Shown: positions 21,703 through 29,467 of the stretch, in pieces
Position numbering within the stretch: the first letter of the stretch is position 1
How the letters are laid out: every line of letters begins with the position of its first letter
Virus record (IMG/VR): IMGVR_UViG_3300047384_000085
Span: 1-64,000 of that record
DNA from: a virus
DNA: 64,000 nt
Reading direction: 5' to 3' (one strand)
Translations under genes and position numbers: made by a program
The notes under the pieces: generated by a model
Databases searched by the model: none
What the model saw: only the letters and a program-made list of their open reading frames with translations
What the model was told of the DNA's origin: nothing

Positions 21703-22314
21703 ATGGCTGGTGATGAGAGTTTAAAAAAACACATAGCTTATCGGCAGTCTGTCGATAAGATTTACAGATCGACTAAGTTGCTTGACGAAGAAACTGTAAC
21801 CGAAATGTGTGATGATTTCTTATCAGATTCTTTCTCCAAAAGACAGAGCGCCGTAGTTATTAACCAAGGAACCAAAGACGTAGAAGGTATATATCATGAT
21901 TGGAGAACAAGTAAAACTTTCCAAGGTGTATCCACAGTTTTCTATTCTGATTTCTGTGAACAACTAGAAGATTGGGTCGGTGACGGAACCAAGGTCAATC
22001 AATTAGATATACTACTCTATGAGAGAGGTGACAAGTTTGATATTCACCAAGATACATTATTAGATGAACCACAACAACGAATATGGTCTACAACAACTGT
22101 GCTTCATTTATCGGATGATTATGTTGGTCATGGATTAGTAATATATGATTCGAATGGCGAAGATGATCCAAAAGGTAATCCTGAAATACAAAAATTCGTT
22201 CCAAGACAACATGTTGGAGATACAATCATCTTCAAGAGTGATCAATGGCATGAAGTCAAACCGATCGAACAAGGCACTCGCATAGTTGCGGTTGCATGGT
22301 TGGGTTACAAATAA
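21703..22314 (+). CDS. Prolyl-4-hydroxylase-like 2OG-Fe(II) oxygenase
   Basis: The 203-residue protein has a clear P4H core: LLYERGDKFDIHQDT with the H-x-D iron ligands near residue 115, a TTTVLHLSDDYVGHGLVIY strand pair, then VGDTIIFKSDQWHEVKPI with the distal His near 184, and TRIVAVAW with the 2OG-binding Arg. Such enzymes hydroxylate proline or other residues, and phage versions are common in marine T4-like genomes. The substrate is unknown. It lies between gp33 and the promoters of gp32. Confidence 0.85.
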   Translation: MAGDESLKKHIAYRQSVDKIYRSTKLLDEETVTEMCDDFLSDSFSKRQSAVVINQGTKDVEGIYHDWRTSKTFQGVSTVFYSDFCEQLEDWVGDGTKVNQLDILLYERGDKFDIHQDTLLDEPQQRIWSTTTVLHLSDDYVGHGLVIYDSNGEDDPKGNPEIQKFVPRQHVGDTIIFKSDQWHEVKPIEQGTRIVAVAWLGYK

Positions 22315-22315
22315 T

Positions 22316-22323
22316 TATAAATA
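22316..22323 (+). promoter_or_regulatory. T4-type late promoter before gp32
   Basis: A perfect TATAAATA straddling the end of the oxygenase spacer, five bases before the -35 box of the sigma70 promoter, so gp32 can be transcribed in both periods. Confidence 0.7.
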
Positions 22324-22327
22324 ATGC

Positions 22328-22357
22328 TTGACACATGAATACTATATGTGTTATAAT
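22328..22357 (+). promoter_or_regulatory. Sigma70-type promoter before gp32
   Basis: TTGACA at 22328 and TATAAT at 22352 with 18 bases between. The -10 context TGTGTTATAATAC repeats that at 6834. A 60-base leader follows. Confidence 0.8.
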
Positions 22358-22421
22358 ACTGTCTACATTATGAGCAACATTTGGATAAACTGTAAATACT
22401 CTGTAAATATAAGGAAACAAT

Positions 22422-23348
22422 ATGTCTTTTTCAAATCTAAAGTCGGGTAGAACCGATATCTCTAAACTGGTTTCAGCTGCACAAGAAGTATCTGGTGGCG
22501 GACAAAAAACCAAAAACAAATACGATGACGAACGCAAATGGAAACCAACTGTCGATGACGCTGGTAACGGTTATGCTGTCATTCGTTTTCTTCCAGCAAT
22601 GGAAGGACAGGAACTACCTTGGGAACGCTACTGGGATCATGGGTTTAAAGGCCCAACTGGTCAATGGTACATCGAGAAGTCTCTGACATCTATCGGACAG
22701 AAAGATCCAGTCGGTGAGTTGAACTCACGTCTGTGGAACTCTGGTAATGAAGATGATAAAGAAACTGCTCGTAAACAAAAGCGTAGACTCCATTACGTAT
22801 CAAACATTCTTGTAGTGTCTGATCCTTCTAACCCATCGAACGAGGGTAAAGTATTCTTGTACGAGTATGGTAAGAAGATCTTTGATAAGTTGATGGACGT
22901 TATGCAACCACAATTCCCTGGCGAAGAACCAGTAAACCCATTCGACTTTTGGACTGGTGCAGATTTCCAGTTGAAGATTCGCAATGTGGCGGGATATCGT
23001 AACTATGACAAATCTGAGTTTAAACCACAGTCTGCATTGTTTGAGTCTGATGAAGTTAAACTAGAGGCGACTTACAATCAACTACATGATCTTGCTGAGT
23101 TTGTAGATCCAAAGAGTTACAAGTCTTATGACGAATTAAACTCTCGACTACAACTTGTGTTAGGACATTCGGTTGGTGAAGGTTCTACTATGAAGAATGA
23201 AGCGTTAACGCAATCTGCGGAAGCTGCTCCAGTATCTTCTAGTCCTGAACCTGAGATCGTGGCGGCACCATCGCCTGCGATTGAGTCTGCATCTTCGGAT
23301 GAAGACGACACACTATCTTACTTTGCCAAGATGGCACAGTCTGACTAG
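22422..23348 (+). CDS. 32: gp32-like single-stranded DNA-binding protein
   Basis: The 308-residue protein follows T4 gp32: a basic N-terminal self-association region, the core with RFLPAMEGQELPWERYWDHG and YVSNILVVSDPSNPSNEGKV followed by FLYEYGKKIFDKLMDVM, and an acidic, Ser/Glu/Asp-rich C-terminal tail ending YFAKMAQSD. gp32 coats single-stranded DNA in replication, recombination and repair. The whole protein has no cysteine: where T4 has its zinc ligands (Cys in the loop after HGF), there is KSLTSIGQKDPVGE, so the zinc site is absent. It is a single-gene unit with early and late promoters and a strong terminator. In T4, gp32 represses its own translation; such a site is not evident here. 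Confidence 0.95.
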   Translation: MSFSNLKSGRTDISKLVSAAQEVSGGGQKTKNKYDDERKWKPTVDDAGNGYAVIRFLPAMEGQELPWERYWDHGFKGPTGQWYIEKSLTSIGQKDPVGELNSRLWNSGNEDDKETARKQKRRLHYVSNILVVSDPSNPSNEGKVFLYEYGKKIFDKLMDVMQPQFPGEEPVNPFDFWTGADFQLKIRNVAGYRNYDKSEFKPQSALFESDEVKLEATYNQLHDLAEFVDPKSYKSYDELNSRLQLVLGHSVGEGSTMKNEALTQSAEAAPVSSSPEPEIVAAPSPAIESASSDEDDTLSYFAKMAQSD

Positions 23349-23370
23349 TGAATAACTAAAAGAGGTGGTA

Positions 23371-23398
23371 AAGGGGGAACTTCGGTTCCCCTTTTTTT
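23371..23398 (+). terminator. Rho-independent terminator after gp32
   Basis: A GC-rich stem (GGGGAAC with GTTCCCC) closes a TTCG tetraloop and is followed by seven T. It lies 22 bases after the gp32 stop and ends at the convergent tape-measure gene. On the other strand the T run is only three bases, so it should act mainly on + transcripts. Confidence 0.92.
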
Positions 23399-25634
23399 AT
23401 ACTCCGTATGCCTGATCTAGAGGATCTACTGCCGGCATGTTTTGGTTCATAATAATTCCTTGAGAAGAGTTATTATTTACTACGTTGGTAGATGGTGCGA
23501 CAATCATTGATGCTTTTTGCGCTTCTGCTAACTGTTGTCGTTTTAAGTCAGCTTGTTTCATCTGTTCTTCAGAAAGTCTTGACCCAGTTCTTTCGGGTAA
23601 CTTAACTTCCAATTTGTTCTCAAGAGGTTTTCCGTCAATGCTTTCTCTTTTGTTATAGGTTTCAACTAACTCAGTGTTTAATGTTCCGATCAATTCTCTT
23701 AGACTAGACTCATCTTGATCGATATCATTTCTCATCCATTGTAACTTTTCTAACTGTTTGTCACTAAGATCGGCCATGGTTTTGAGATTACCGTCTTGGT
23801 CTCTATTGACATCAACGTTAGTGAATTGTCGTTTTCCGTCTACATAAGTATCACCATAACTAGAGGGCATTAACATTTCGTTGACTGTATAGTCGTACTC
23901 AGATTCAGTTAACTTCTTAGACTCGAAATCTTTAAGGTTTTGAAGATTTCTTAATACCTTTTCTTCTTTTTCACGGATCGCCTGATCATCTGAGAAAAAG
24001 GCTTCTAACTTAGATCGGTCACCCGATTCCTTAGCTTCTTCTGACAATCTCATCATCTCGTCCATTCTTTCTTGCATTACAGGATCAGAAAATTCAAATA
24101 ATGGTTCTTCTCCCTGTTCCTCCGAACCGCCTCGTCTATTATTACGTTCCTGTTTTTTAGAATATTTTTCTTCTTTGGGAGGAACAGCAACTCCTCCCCA
24201 CTCGTAGACGGAGTCTGGAATGATTGCAGCTGCAAGACTATTTGGGTCAGGCAACAGACTCATGAAAAATTCTTTTATCTTTTGTTTTATGTTACTTAAA
24301 CCGTCAAACAAAGGTTTCATAAATGATTTCGTATCTTTAAATTTATTGACAATACCCTTTCCCATGTTCGAGAAGAATGCACCTATTCCCCTTCCAATAT
24401 CACCGAAAAATTTACTAACAATTTTCGCACCATCTATGATTTTGGCATCTGCTTTTCTAAATTTATCGGCAAACCAATCACCGAGACCAAATATACCATC
24501 GGTAAATGCATCAATAATGTTGTCAAAGAGTTTTTTGAAACTGAAGTTGTCCAACATTTTTTCAAATTGTGTAAATCCTAGTTTACCAGCGATCCAACTG
24601 ACACCACTCTTTAATAGATCTAAAGGAACCATTACTAGATTACCAATAACCTTCTTGACGCCGCCCATAAGACCGCCAAGAATACCAGCAACAAATCCTT
24701 TGTCTTTATACTTTTGAAACCCATCAAAGAATCCTGTGACACCGTCATAGATAGACATAAGGATGGCTATGGGAAAGGCAATTTTTGAACCGATAGTCTT
24801 GAACACTCCAAACATTTTACCAAAAGTACTACCGAGAAATTTGAAGATTTTTCCTATCTTGCTTGCACCCTGACCTATAGATTTGACTCTGTTACCTATA
24901 CCACTAAACGATTTACCGATACTTGAGAAAACTTCGCCAATAGGTTTGAAAACTCTCTTAAAACCATTGATACCTCTTTGTACCTTTAATCCTACTTTGG
25001 AAATAGATAGTTTTTTTAATGATTCTCCTAGATTGAAGAAGAACTTGTTAATACCAGTAAGTCCTTTTTGTGTACTTACAAACGCCCCAGTTATCGCCGA
25101 ATTCATTGTTTTTAATCCTTTGAATCCGGCTGTAAGAGACCTTCCCATGTTCACGAAGAAAGCGGGAATGTTTTTGATGGTTTTAATGAAAGATCCAATA
25201 GCCTTTCCAATAGACTTTAGTATTGGTTTAAACCGTTCTGGCAACAAAAGTCTTGCTATCTTGCCGCCTAAAAATGCAATCGCCTTCACGAATCCAGAAA
25301 CAATACCAACAGCAAGACCAGTCACCGCACCAGCGATACCCATTAAGATTTGACTGATACCGAATAACGCACCGCCAGAATAATCCTCACCTTTAATAGG
25401 TGCCTGACGATTATCACTAGACTTACCTGTCGGTTTTTCTGTCTTATCTTGAGATCTTTGACGATCAAGTGCCATACCATCTAGCATACTTTCAAGTGCA
25501 TCTGCGGTACGCTTCTGGTCTGTTATTAGAGTTTCGTCACGTTTCTCTTGTCGTTTTTCGACATCTATCTGACGTTTAAGATTCTCTTTATTTGACTTTT
25601 GTAATAGTTGGTCAAAGTTTTTTTGGTTTGCCAT
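23397..25634 (-). CDS. Tape-measure-like tail protein (gp29 position)
   Basis: The 745-residue protein has a charged coiled-coil start (LLQKSNKENLKRQIDVEKRQ), a polar linker, then from about residue 90 a long hydrophobic, glycine-rich section with membrane-like helices (ILMGIAGAVTGLAVGIVSG) and many short helical repeats of the GKxxxxI type, and a charged C-terminal third. This is the usual look of tail tape-measure proteins. It lies directly behind gp26/gp51, as tape-measure genes lie behind the G/GT chaperones in lambda. In T4 the equivalent is gp29. At about 1.5 angstrom per residue it would fit a tail near 110 nm. It is convergent with gp32. Confidence 0.7.
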   Translation of the reverse strand: MANQKNFDQLLQKSNKENLKRQIDVEKRQEKRDETLITDQKRTADALESMLDGMALDRQRSQDKTEKPTGKSSDNRQAPIKGEDYSGGALFGISQILMGIAGAVTGLAVGIVSGFVKAIAFLGGKIARLLLPERFKPILKSIGKAIGSFIKTIKNIPAFFVNMGRSLTAGFKGLKTMNSAITGAFVSTQKGLTGINKFFFNLGESLKKLSISKVGLKVQRGINGFKRVFKPIGEVFSSIGKSFSGIGNRVKSIGQGASKIGKIFKFLGSTFGKMFGVFKTIGSKIAFPIAILMSIYDGVTGFFDGFQKYKDKGFVAGILGGLMGGVKKVIGNLVMVPLDLLKSGVSWIAGKLGFTQFEKMLDNFSFKKLFDNIIDAFTDGIFGLGDWFADKFRKADAKIIDGAKIVSKFFGDIGRGIGAFFSNMGKGIVNKFKDTKSFMKPLFDGLSNIKQKIKEFFMSLLPDPNSLAAAIIPDSVYEWGGVAVPPKEEKYSKKQERNNRRGGSEEQGEEPLFEFSDPVMQERMDEMMRLSEEAKESGDRSKLEAFFSDDQAIREKEEKVLRNLQNLKDFESKKLTESEYDYTVNEMLMPSSYGDTYVDGKRQFTNVDVNRDQDGNLKTMADLSDKQLEKLQWMRNDIDQDESSLRELIGTLNTELVETYNKRESIDGKPLENKLEVKLPERTGSRLSEEQMKQADLKRQQLAEAQKASMIVAPSTNVVNNNSSQGIIMNQNMPAVDPLDQAYGV

Positions 25635-25640
25635 TACTGG

Positions 25641-25835
25641 TTATCCGTTTTGTTGGTTTTGTCTTTCTATTTTTTCGTTCTCTTCCTTGATGTGTTCCAA
25701 TAACATACTAACATATATCTCCCTCTCCCATGGCATCATCATGTCCAGTTCACTTAAACTATAATGATGATGTTGCATCATTGCAAAATTCGTCTTGTAA
25801 TGGTTTACAAGAGTCTCATGAGAAAGGTTTAGGAT
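25641..25835 (-). CDS. 51: gp51-like extension, read by -1 frameshift from gp26
   Basis: A 64-codon open frame with no good start codon at its head overlaps the end of gp26 and runs to six bases before the tape-measure ATG. It reads SLSELDMMMPWEREIYVSML and then LEHIKEENEKIERQ, the pattern I recall for gp51 hub-assembly proteins of marine T4-like phages. Entry is provided by T TTT TTA at 25841-25835 in the gp26 frame: a -1 slip gives a gp26-gp51 fusion of about 301 residues. The alternative is an independent start at one of the internal ATGs near codon 19, but no ribosome site precedes them. By analogy with lambda gpGT it would chaperone the tape measure. Confidence 0.7.
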   Translation of the reverse strand: MLNLSHETLVNHYKTNFAMMQHHHYSLSELDMMMPWEREIYVSMLLEHIKEENEKIERQNQQNG

Positions 25836-26545
25836 AAAAAATCTGATATCCCTTTCATTTCACGTTCATTCTCAGTTTCACATTTTAAACACTTGAATTT
25901 CGCTGTGTGTTTCATTGATGGAAGGTCACCGATATACTTGGTCACTCTTTCAAACTGTTCACTAGTCATCGAATCGATGAAGTCTAGTAATTCTTTCTTG
26001 GATACATCCTTTGCATCTGTGCGTTCTTCTTCAAGTCCGTCTTTTACTATGATGGAGTCTATACTTGATGCCACCATTTCAAGACCTAACTTCATCTGAT
26101 CACCCTGTAAGTCAGAATCCATAATTGCCTTGTAAGGCGGATATTTCATCTCTACTGTAATCTGGTCAGTCAGATCAATAACTGTTTCTCTTTCCCCAAT
26201 TTCAACATTAATCTGTGATAGGTCAACAACATACTCATGTTGCGTACCACATTCCTTACACTTCAACAATACTGTCGATTTCTCACCAGCTGATTTGGAA
26301 CGTATCTGTGTAAACATATACTCGACATCAAATGTTGCCAAGTCATGTACATTAATGTTTTCTTGAACACATGCTTCGATAGTAGAGACAATTGCTTTTA
26401 ATGTTTGGTTCTGGTTACCAGACTCAAACGCCATCATCAATACCTTCTCTTCCTTTACAAGATACGGTCGGAAACTGACTCGTTGTCCTGTAGAAGGAAC
26501 CGATAATTCATATATCGGTGCTGTGTTTAACTTTGGTAATGCCAT
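25829..26545 (-). CDS. 26: gp26-like baseplate hub / tape-measure chaperone
   Basis: The 238-residue protein resembles T4 gp26: an N-terminal beta segment (RVSFRPYLVKEEKVLMMAFE), a central CxxC in LKCKECGTQHEYVVDL near residue 125, EMKYPPYKAIMD, and a second CxxC in KFKCLKCETENE near the end, so a zinc ribbon formed by the two pairs is likely. In T4 gp26 acts in hub assembly. Its last codons contain the slippery site for the gp51 frame. It lies 35 bases behind the gp54-like gene in the minus-strand operon. Confidence 0.75.
   Translation of the reverse strand: MALPKLNTAPIYELSVPSTGQRVSFRPYLVKEEKVLMMAFESGNQNQTLKAIVSTIEACVQENINVHDLATFDVEYMFTQIRSKSAGEKSTVLLKCKECGTQHEYVVDLSQINVEIGERETVIDLTDQITVEMKYPPYKAIMDSDLQGDQMKLGLEMVASSIDSIIVKDGLEEERTDAKDVSKKELLDFIDSMTSEQFERVTKYIGDLPSMKHTAKFKCLKCETENEREMKGISDFLS
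25835..25855 (-). promoter_or_regulatory. Programmed -1 frameshift site
   Basis: Minus strand: AAAGGGA (25855-25849), seven bases, then T TTT TTA (25841-25835) in the gp26 reading frame, with the gp26 stop one codon later. The heptamer fits X XXY YYZ exactly, and the Shine-Dalgarno-like AGGG placed upstream resembles the stimulator of E. coli dnaX. A 7-bp hairpin (25794-25811) lies 23 bases downstream, probably too far to act. Confidence 0.7.
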
Positions 26546-26579
26546 TTCATTTCTCCTAATAATTTAGAAATAGTTTAAA

Positions 26580-27284
26580 TCAAAATATACTTAGACCACC
26601 GCTAAGTATGTTATCAAACAGACTCTTCGCATCTGCGGATTCTGCTTCCCAATCTTTGAACTTGAAAGATATTGTAATTTCCATAGTTGCATCGGTTTGG
26701 TCGTCACCCAACTGTATGTCACTCATTGTAGTTGGAATTGCATCGATCAGTCTACACTTGTGTGACCAATCATCTTTAGTACCTATATCCATATCAATCT
26801 CACCTTGGGACAGTTTAAATGGCCCAATGTCTGGCAAACGATTACGGATAGTCGGGTTTATTTTATTCAAGAAAGGTATGTCTCGTTGAAACAACGGAAT
26901 TGTCGCACCCTTCTTCATTGTCTCTATTTTTATATCTCGTGCATAGTCTTTGTAATATCCAACCGAACCTTTATTGAACATGACTTTTTGCCAGTCCATA
27001 AAGTAATTCTTTATGAGGTGCGAAGATGTTACATGAAAAGTCATAGTTACTTCTGATACACTCATTTGGTTTACGATGTCATACTTATACATTCCAACCT
27101 GTTTTTCAAGTGTACCCAACTGACGGCCAGGCATCAACACTGCCTTACACAAAAGATTTAAATCTTTGGTCTCATACCCCTTTATCGGAGGTAATGTTAC
27201 ACGGAAAAGGTTCGGTCTCTGGAAATTTTCATTCTTTCCTATAAGACCTTTCAGTTCTTCGATGTCGCCTATTCTGTTACCCAT
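26580..27284 (-). CDS. 54: gp54-like baseplate tail-tube initiator
   Basis: The 234-residue protein has features of the tail-tube fold family (gp19/gp48/gp54): NLFRVTLPPIKGYETKDLNL followed by LCKAVLMPGRQLGTLEK near residues 45-60, a YDIVNQMSVSEVTMTFHVT strand region, and a C-terminal MEITISFKFKDWE strand. In T4, gp54 and gp48 cap the hub and start tube polymerisation. The choice of gp54 over tube protein gp19 rests on its position with gp26, gp51 and the tape measure. It overlaps the preceding gene by eight bases. Confidence 0.65.
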   Translation of the reverse strand: MGNRIGDIEELKGLIGKNENFQRPNLFRVTLPPIKGYETKDLNLLCKAVLMPGRQLGTLEKQVGMYKYDIVNQMSVSEVTMTFHVTSSHLIKNYFMDWQKVMFNKGSVGYYKDYARDIKIETMKKGATIPLFQRDIPFLNKINPTIRNRLPDIGPFKLSQGEIDMDIGTKDDWSHKCRLIDAIPTTMSDIQLGDDQTDATMEITISFKFKDWEAESADAKSLFDNILSGGLSIF

Positions 27285-27882
27285 CTATCTTTTGCCTTGA
27301 ATCGTAGAATACTTTCTGAGAGTTTGCCTTACGGAACTGTGCAGTCGGTAAGAATGTTGCAATCTCCCACTCTGGTGTTTGAACCTCCGCTAACCGACTT
27401 TTAACATGTGCGGTCAGATAGTGTTTCAAACACGGTTTATAGTACCGCATCTTTGCGGTCTTCTTTAACATCTTATACGTCAACGCCATCCTTGCGGACT
27501 TTGTCATCTTCGCACCGAGTACATCCATCAATGCATCCAGAAACTTCGCACGAAGAATCGGAGGCAAGTAATGTAAGTTTAGACCGTAGAACCCACCTTC
27601 TGCTGGGCCAACAATAATGACCAACGGAAACGCATCGTAGTATGGTAATGTCTTCTTATGTTTTGGATCATAGAAAAACATCTGCATAGTACCGATTAAT
27701 CCTGAGTCGTCAGCCTTTGCTGCAGCACGTCTCTTCAACGGATCTTCGTTCATTAACTGTTCACGATTAATTGAACGTAAGTTAGACGATTTCTTTCTAA
27801 ACCATTCACGACTTTCTTTGGTACGAGGTGTTACGCCCGCACGGAATGCCTGTAGTTCTAACCTGTTGAATAAATTACTCAT
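27277..27882 (-). CDS. Conserved virion assembly protein next to gp4
   Basis: The 201-residue basic protein carries TPRTKESREWFRKKSSNLRS, MQMFFYDPKHKKTLPYYDAF and a segment reading VGPAEGGFYGLNLHYLPP, a set I recall from marine T4-like phages beside gp4. In T4 the neighbours of gene 4 include the DNA end protector gp2, but I cannot claim that identity. Its richness in Lys/Arg fits contact with DNA or a head-tail joint. A late promoter lies five bases before its start codon, in addition to read-through from gp4. Confidence 0.6.
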   Translation of the reverse strand: MSNLFNRLELQAFRAGVTPRTKESREWFRKKSSNLRSINREQLMNEDPLKRRAAAKADDSGLIGTMQMFFYDPKHKKTLPYYDAFPLVIIVGPAEGGFYGLNLHYLPPILRAKFLDALMDVLGAKMTKSARMALTYKMLKKTAKMRYYKPCLKHYLTAHVKSRLAEVQTPEWEIATFLPTAQFRKANSQKVFYDSRQKIDG

Positions 27883-27887
27883 ACGTC

Positions 27888-27895
27888 TATTTATA
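27888..27895 (-). promoter_or_regulatory. T4-type late promoter, 5 bases from start codon
   Basis: Minus-strand TATAAATA lies in the gap between gp4 and the next gene and ends five bases before its ATG at 27882, again predicting a leaderless transcript. Confidence 0.75.
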
Positions 27896-27896
27896 C

Positions 27897-28385
27897 TTAT
27901 TTTTTACGTTTTTTAAAAGGTTTTAAAGGTTTTAATGGTTTTGTTGACTTAGGCATGATACCCATCGCAGTTAACTCTTTCTCAGTCCAAATCTCAAACA
28001 ACCACCCCCGATCTTTAGCATATTCAGATGCAGCTTTCCATTTATTCTGATTCTTGACATAGGTGAACGATTCTGTTAACATACGTTTAGTACGTCTACC
28101 TTTCATCTTGGGTAGTTGGGTTTCTTTGAAAGGTTTTACTTCTATCAACTTGGTCGTGCCATTCTTGTACACAATAACGAAATCCATGAAGTAACGGTGA
28201 TATTTCCGATCTACTTCATATAGATAAGGTATGACGATCTCTTCAGATCCCCACTCGACAATGTTAGAGTCATTATCACAGTGGCGCATAACATGTCTTT
28301 CCCATAGTGATCGATACACTATGTTGGTCACGTCCCCCAGATACTTCTCTGGATTTTTTGGTTTATATTTTCCCGAATATGCCAT
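27897..28385 (-). CDS. 4: gp4-like head completion protein
   Basis: The 162-residue protein begins MAYSGKYKPKNPEKYLGD and continues VYRSLWERHVMRHCD, matching T4 gp4 (MGYSGKWKT..., CRSLWERKFCKYCD). YFMDFVIVYKNGTTKLIEVKP has the D...E-x-K arrangement of PD-(D/E)xK nucleases. The C-terminus is a basic Lys/Pro tail. T4 gp4 (formerly 50/65) completes heads before tail joining, and the nuclease-like core may trim packaged DNA. It heads the minus-strand operon, with a variant late promoter about 40 bases upstream. Confidence 0.9.
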   Translation of the reverse strand: MAYSGKYKPKNPEKYLGDVTNIVYRSLWERHVMRHCDNDSNIVEWGSEEIVIPYLYEVDRKYHRYFMDFVIVYKNGTTKLIEVKPFKETQLPKMKGRRTKRMLTESFTYVKNQNKWKAASEYAKDRGWLFEIWTEKELTAMGIMPKSTKPLKPLKPFKKRKK

Positions 28386-28393
28386 AGAATCCT

Positions 28394-28401
28394 TATAAAT
28401 A
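28394..28401 (+). promoter_or_regulatory. T4-type late promoter for baseplate operon
   Basis: TATAAATA on the + strand, 40 bases before the gp48-like ATG at 28442. It should drive the long + strand structural operon. Confidence 0.8.
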
Positions 28402-28425
28402 GAATTAGTAGTTTTTAATAACCCT

Positions 28426-28433
28426 ATTTAGTG
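28426..28433 (-). promoter_or_regulatory. Variant late promoter (ACTAAATA) for gp4 operon
   Basis: ACTAAATA on the minus strand lies 40 bases before the gp4 ATG. Its predicted transcript crosses the opposite late promoter at 28394, so the two messages overlap at their 5' ends. Confidence 0.45.
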
Positions 28434-28441
28434 GAAAAGTT

Positions 28442-29467
28442 ATGCCAGCAAAAAACCTGTATCAATACCCCCTTCACGATGAAGGTGACTATAAAGGTAG
28501 AATTAGATTTACTCTTTTCGCTGAGTCCTATCTCAATACTGGACTTTCGGATGTTTTGAATGAGAAAAAGTCTAATATAAAAGATCTCAATGAGAAACGT
28601 GAATCCTTACTTAAACAATCATCAGACGAAGAAGAATCGGGTGTGGTTAAAGATACCACCAGATCTATTCTAGATAGAACTGAACTAGAATTACAAGAAT
28701 TGACCGCAGATTTAAAGGCGTTCGATGGGAACACTAACAATGTAGAAGTGGGTTCGAAACCCAGACAACTTATTGATACTGAAGTGTTGTTATATCTTCC
28801 ACAGGGTTTACAGTTTAGGGATAATGTAACGTATGAGAATGTTGATGTAGGTGCGACAGGAGCTGCGGTATCTCAAGGTGCATCCATACTAGGTTCTATG
28901 GCAGATGGTGTAGGGTCATTTGTACAGGGAATGGCAGGCGGTGCCTCGGACGGTCTCGCAAAACTAGCGACTGTAAAGATGGCAGCAGCTGCAGGCAAGT
29001 TTAGTGATGAGGTTACGGCAGGTCTTAAACTACAAACTGGTGTTACTACCAATCCTAATTCACGTTCGTTGTTTAAACAAGTTAACATGCGTGAGTTCCA
29101 GTTCAACTTCAAGATGATTGCTCGATCTAAAAAAGAGGCTGATCAGATCAAAAAGATTGTTAAATTTTTCAGGTCAGAATTATATCCAGAAGACATTGAA
29201 GTGACAATTGGTGGTCAAGAATTATCTATTGGTTATCAGTTTCCAAACAAATTTAATATCGAATTTGAATACGAAGATAAGATGATTGCACATAAAGTGA
29301 AACCTTGTTTCTTACGTTCAGTCGATACCACATACAACGCAAGTCAGATGGCATTCCACGATGACGGCGAGTTCTTAGAAGTAGACATGAACCTTAACTT
29401 TACTGAAACCGTGACACTGTCCAAGAAAGATGTTCTTGAAACAGATGCGGATGGAGTTGGATTCTAA
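28442..29467 (+). CDS. 48: gp48-like baseplate tail-tube cap
   Basis: The 341-residue protein resembles T4 gp48 (364 aa). After a charged helix near residues 38-75, an Ala/Gly-rich hydrophobic middle (about 135-195) leads to LFKQVNMREFQFNFKMIARS. A C-terminal tube-like domain ends MNLNFTETVTLSKKDVLE, parallel to the T4 ending with its TLEITMREIITL strand. gp48 sits on the hub and is the platform for the first tube ring. It is the first gene of the + baseplate operon and ends overlapping gp53 by one base. Confidence 0.7.
   Translation: MPAKNLYQYPLHDEGDYKGRIRFTLFAESYLNTGLSDVLNEKKSNIKDLNEKRESLLKQSSDEEESGVVKDTTRSILDRTELELQELTADLKAFDGNTNNVEVGSKPRQLIDTEVLLYLPQGLQFRDNVTYENVDVGATGAAVSQGASILGSMADGVGSFVQGMAGGASDGLAKLATVKMAAAAGKFSDEVTAGLKLQTGVTTNPNSRSLFKQVNMREFQFNFKMIARSKKEADQIKKIVKFFRSELYPEDIEVTIGGQELSIGYQFPNKFNIEFEYEDKMIAHKVKPCFLRSVDTTYNASQMAFHDDGEFLEVDMNLNFTETVTLSKKDVLETDADGVGF

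Noticed and set aside
23397-25634. Long + strand open frames opposite the tape-measure gene (for example 24220-24717 and 24883-25353).
   Set aside because: They are antisense shadows of a repetitive hydrophobic gene, have no ribosome sites or promoters, and the minus frame gives a coherent tape-measure protein.
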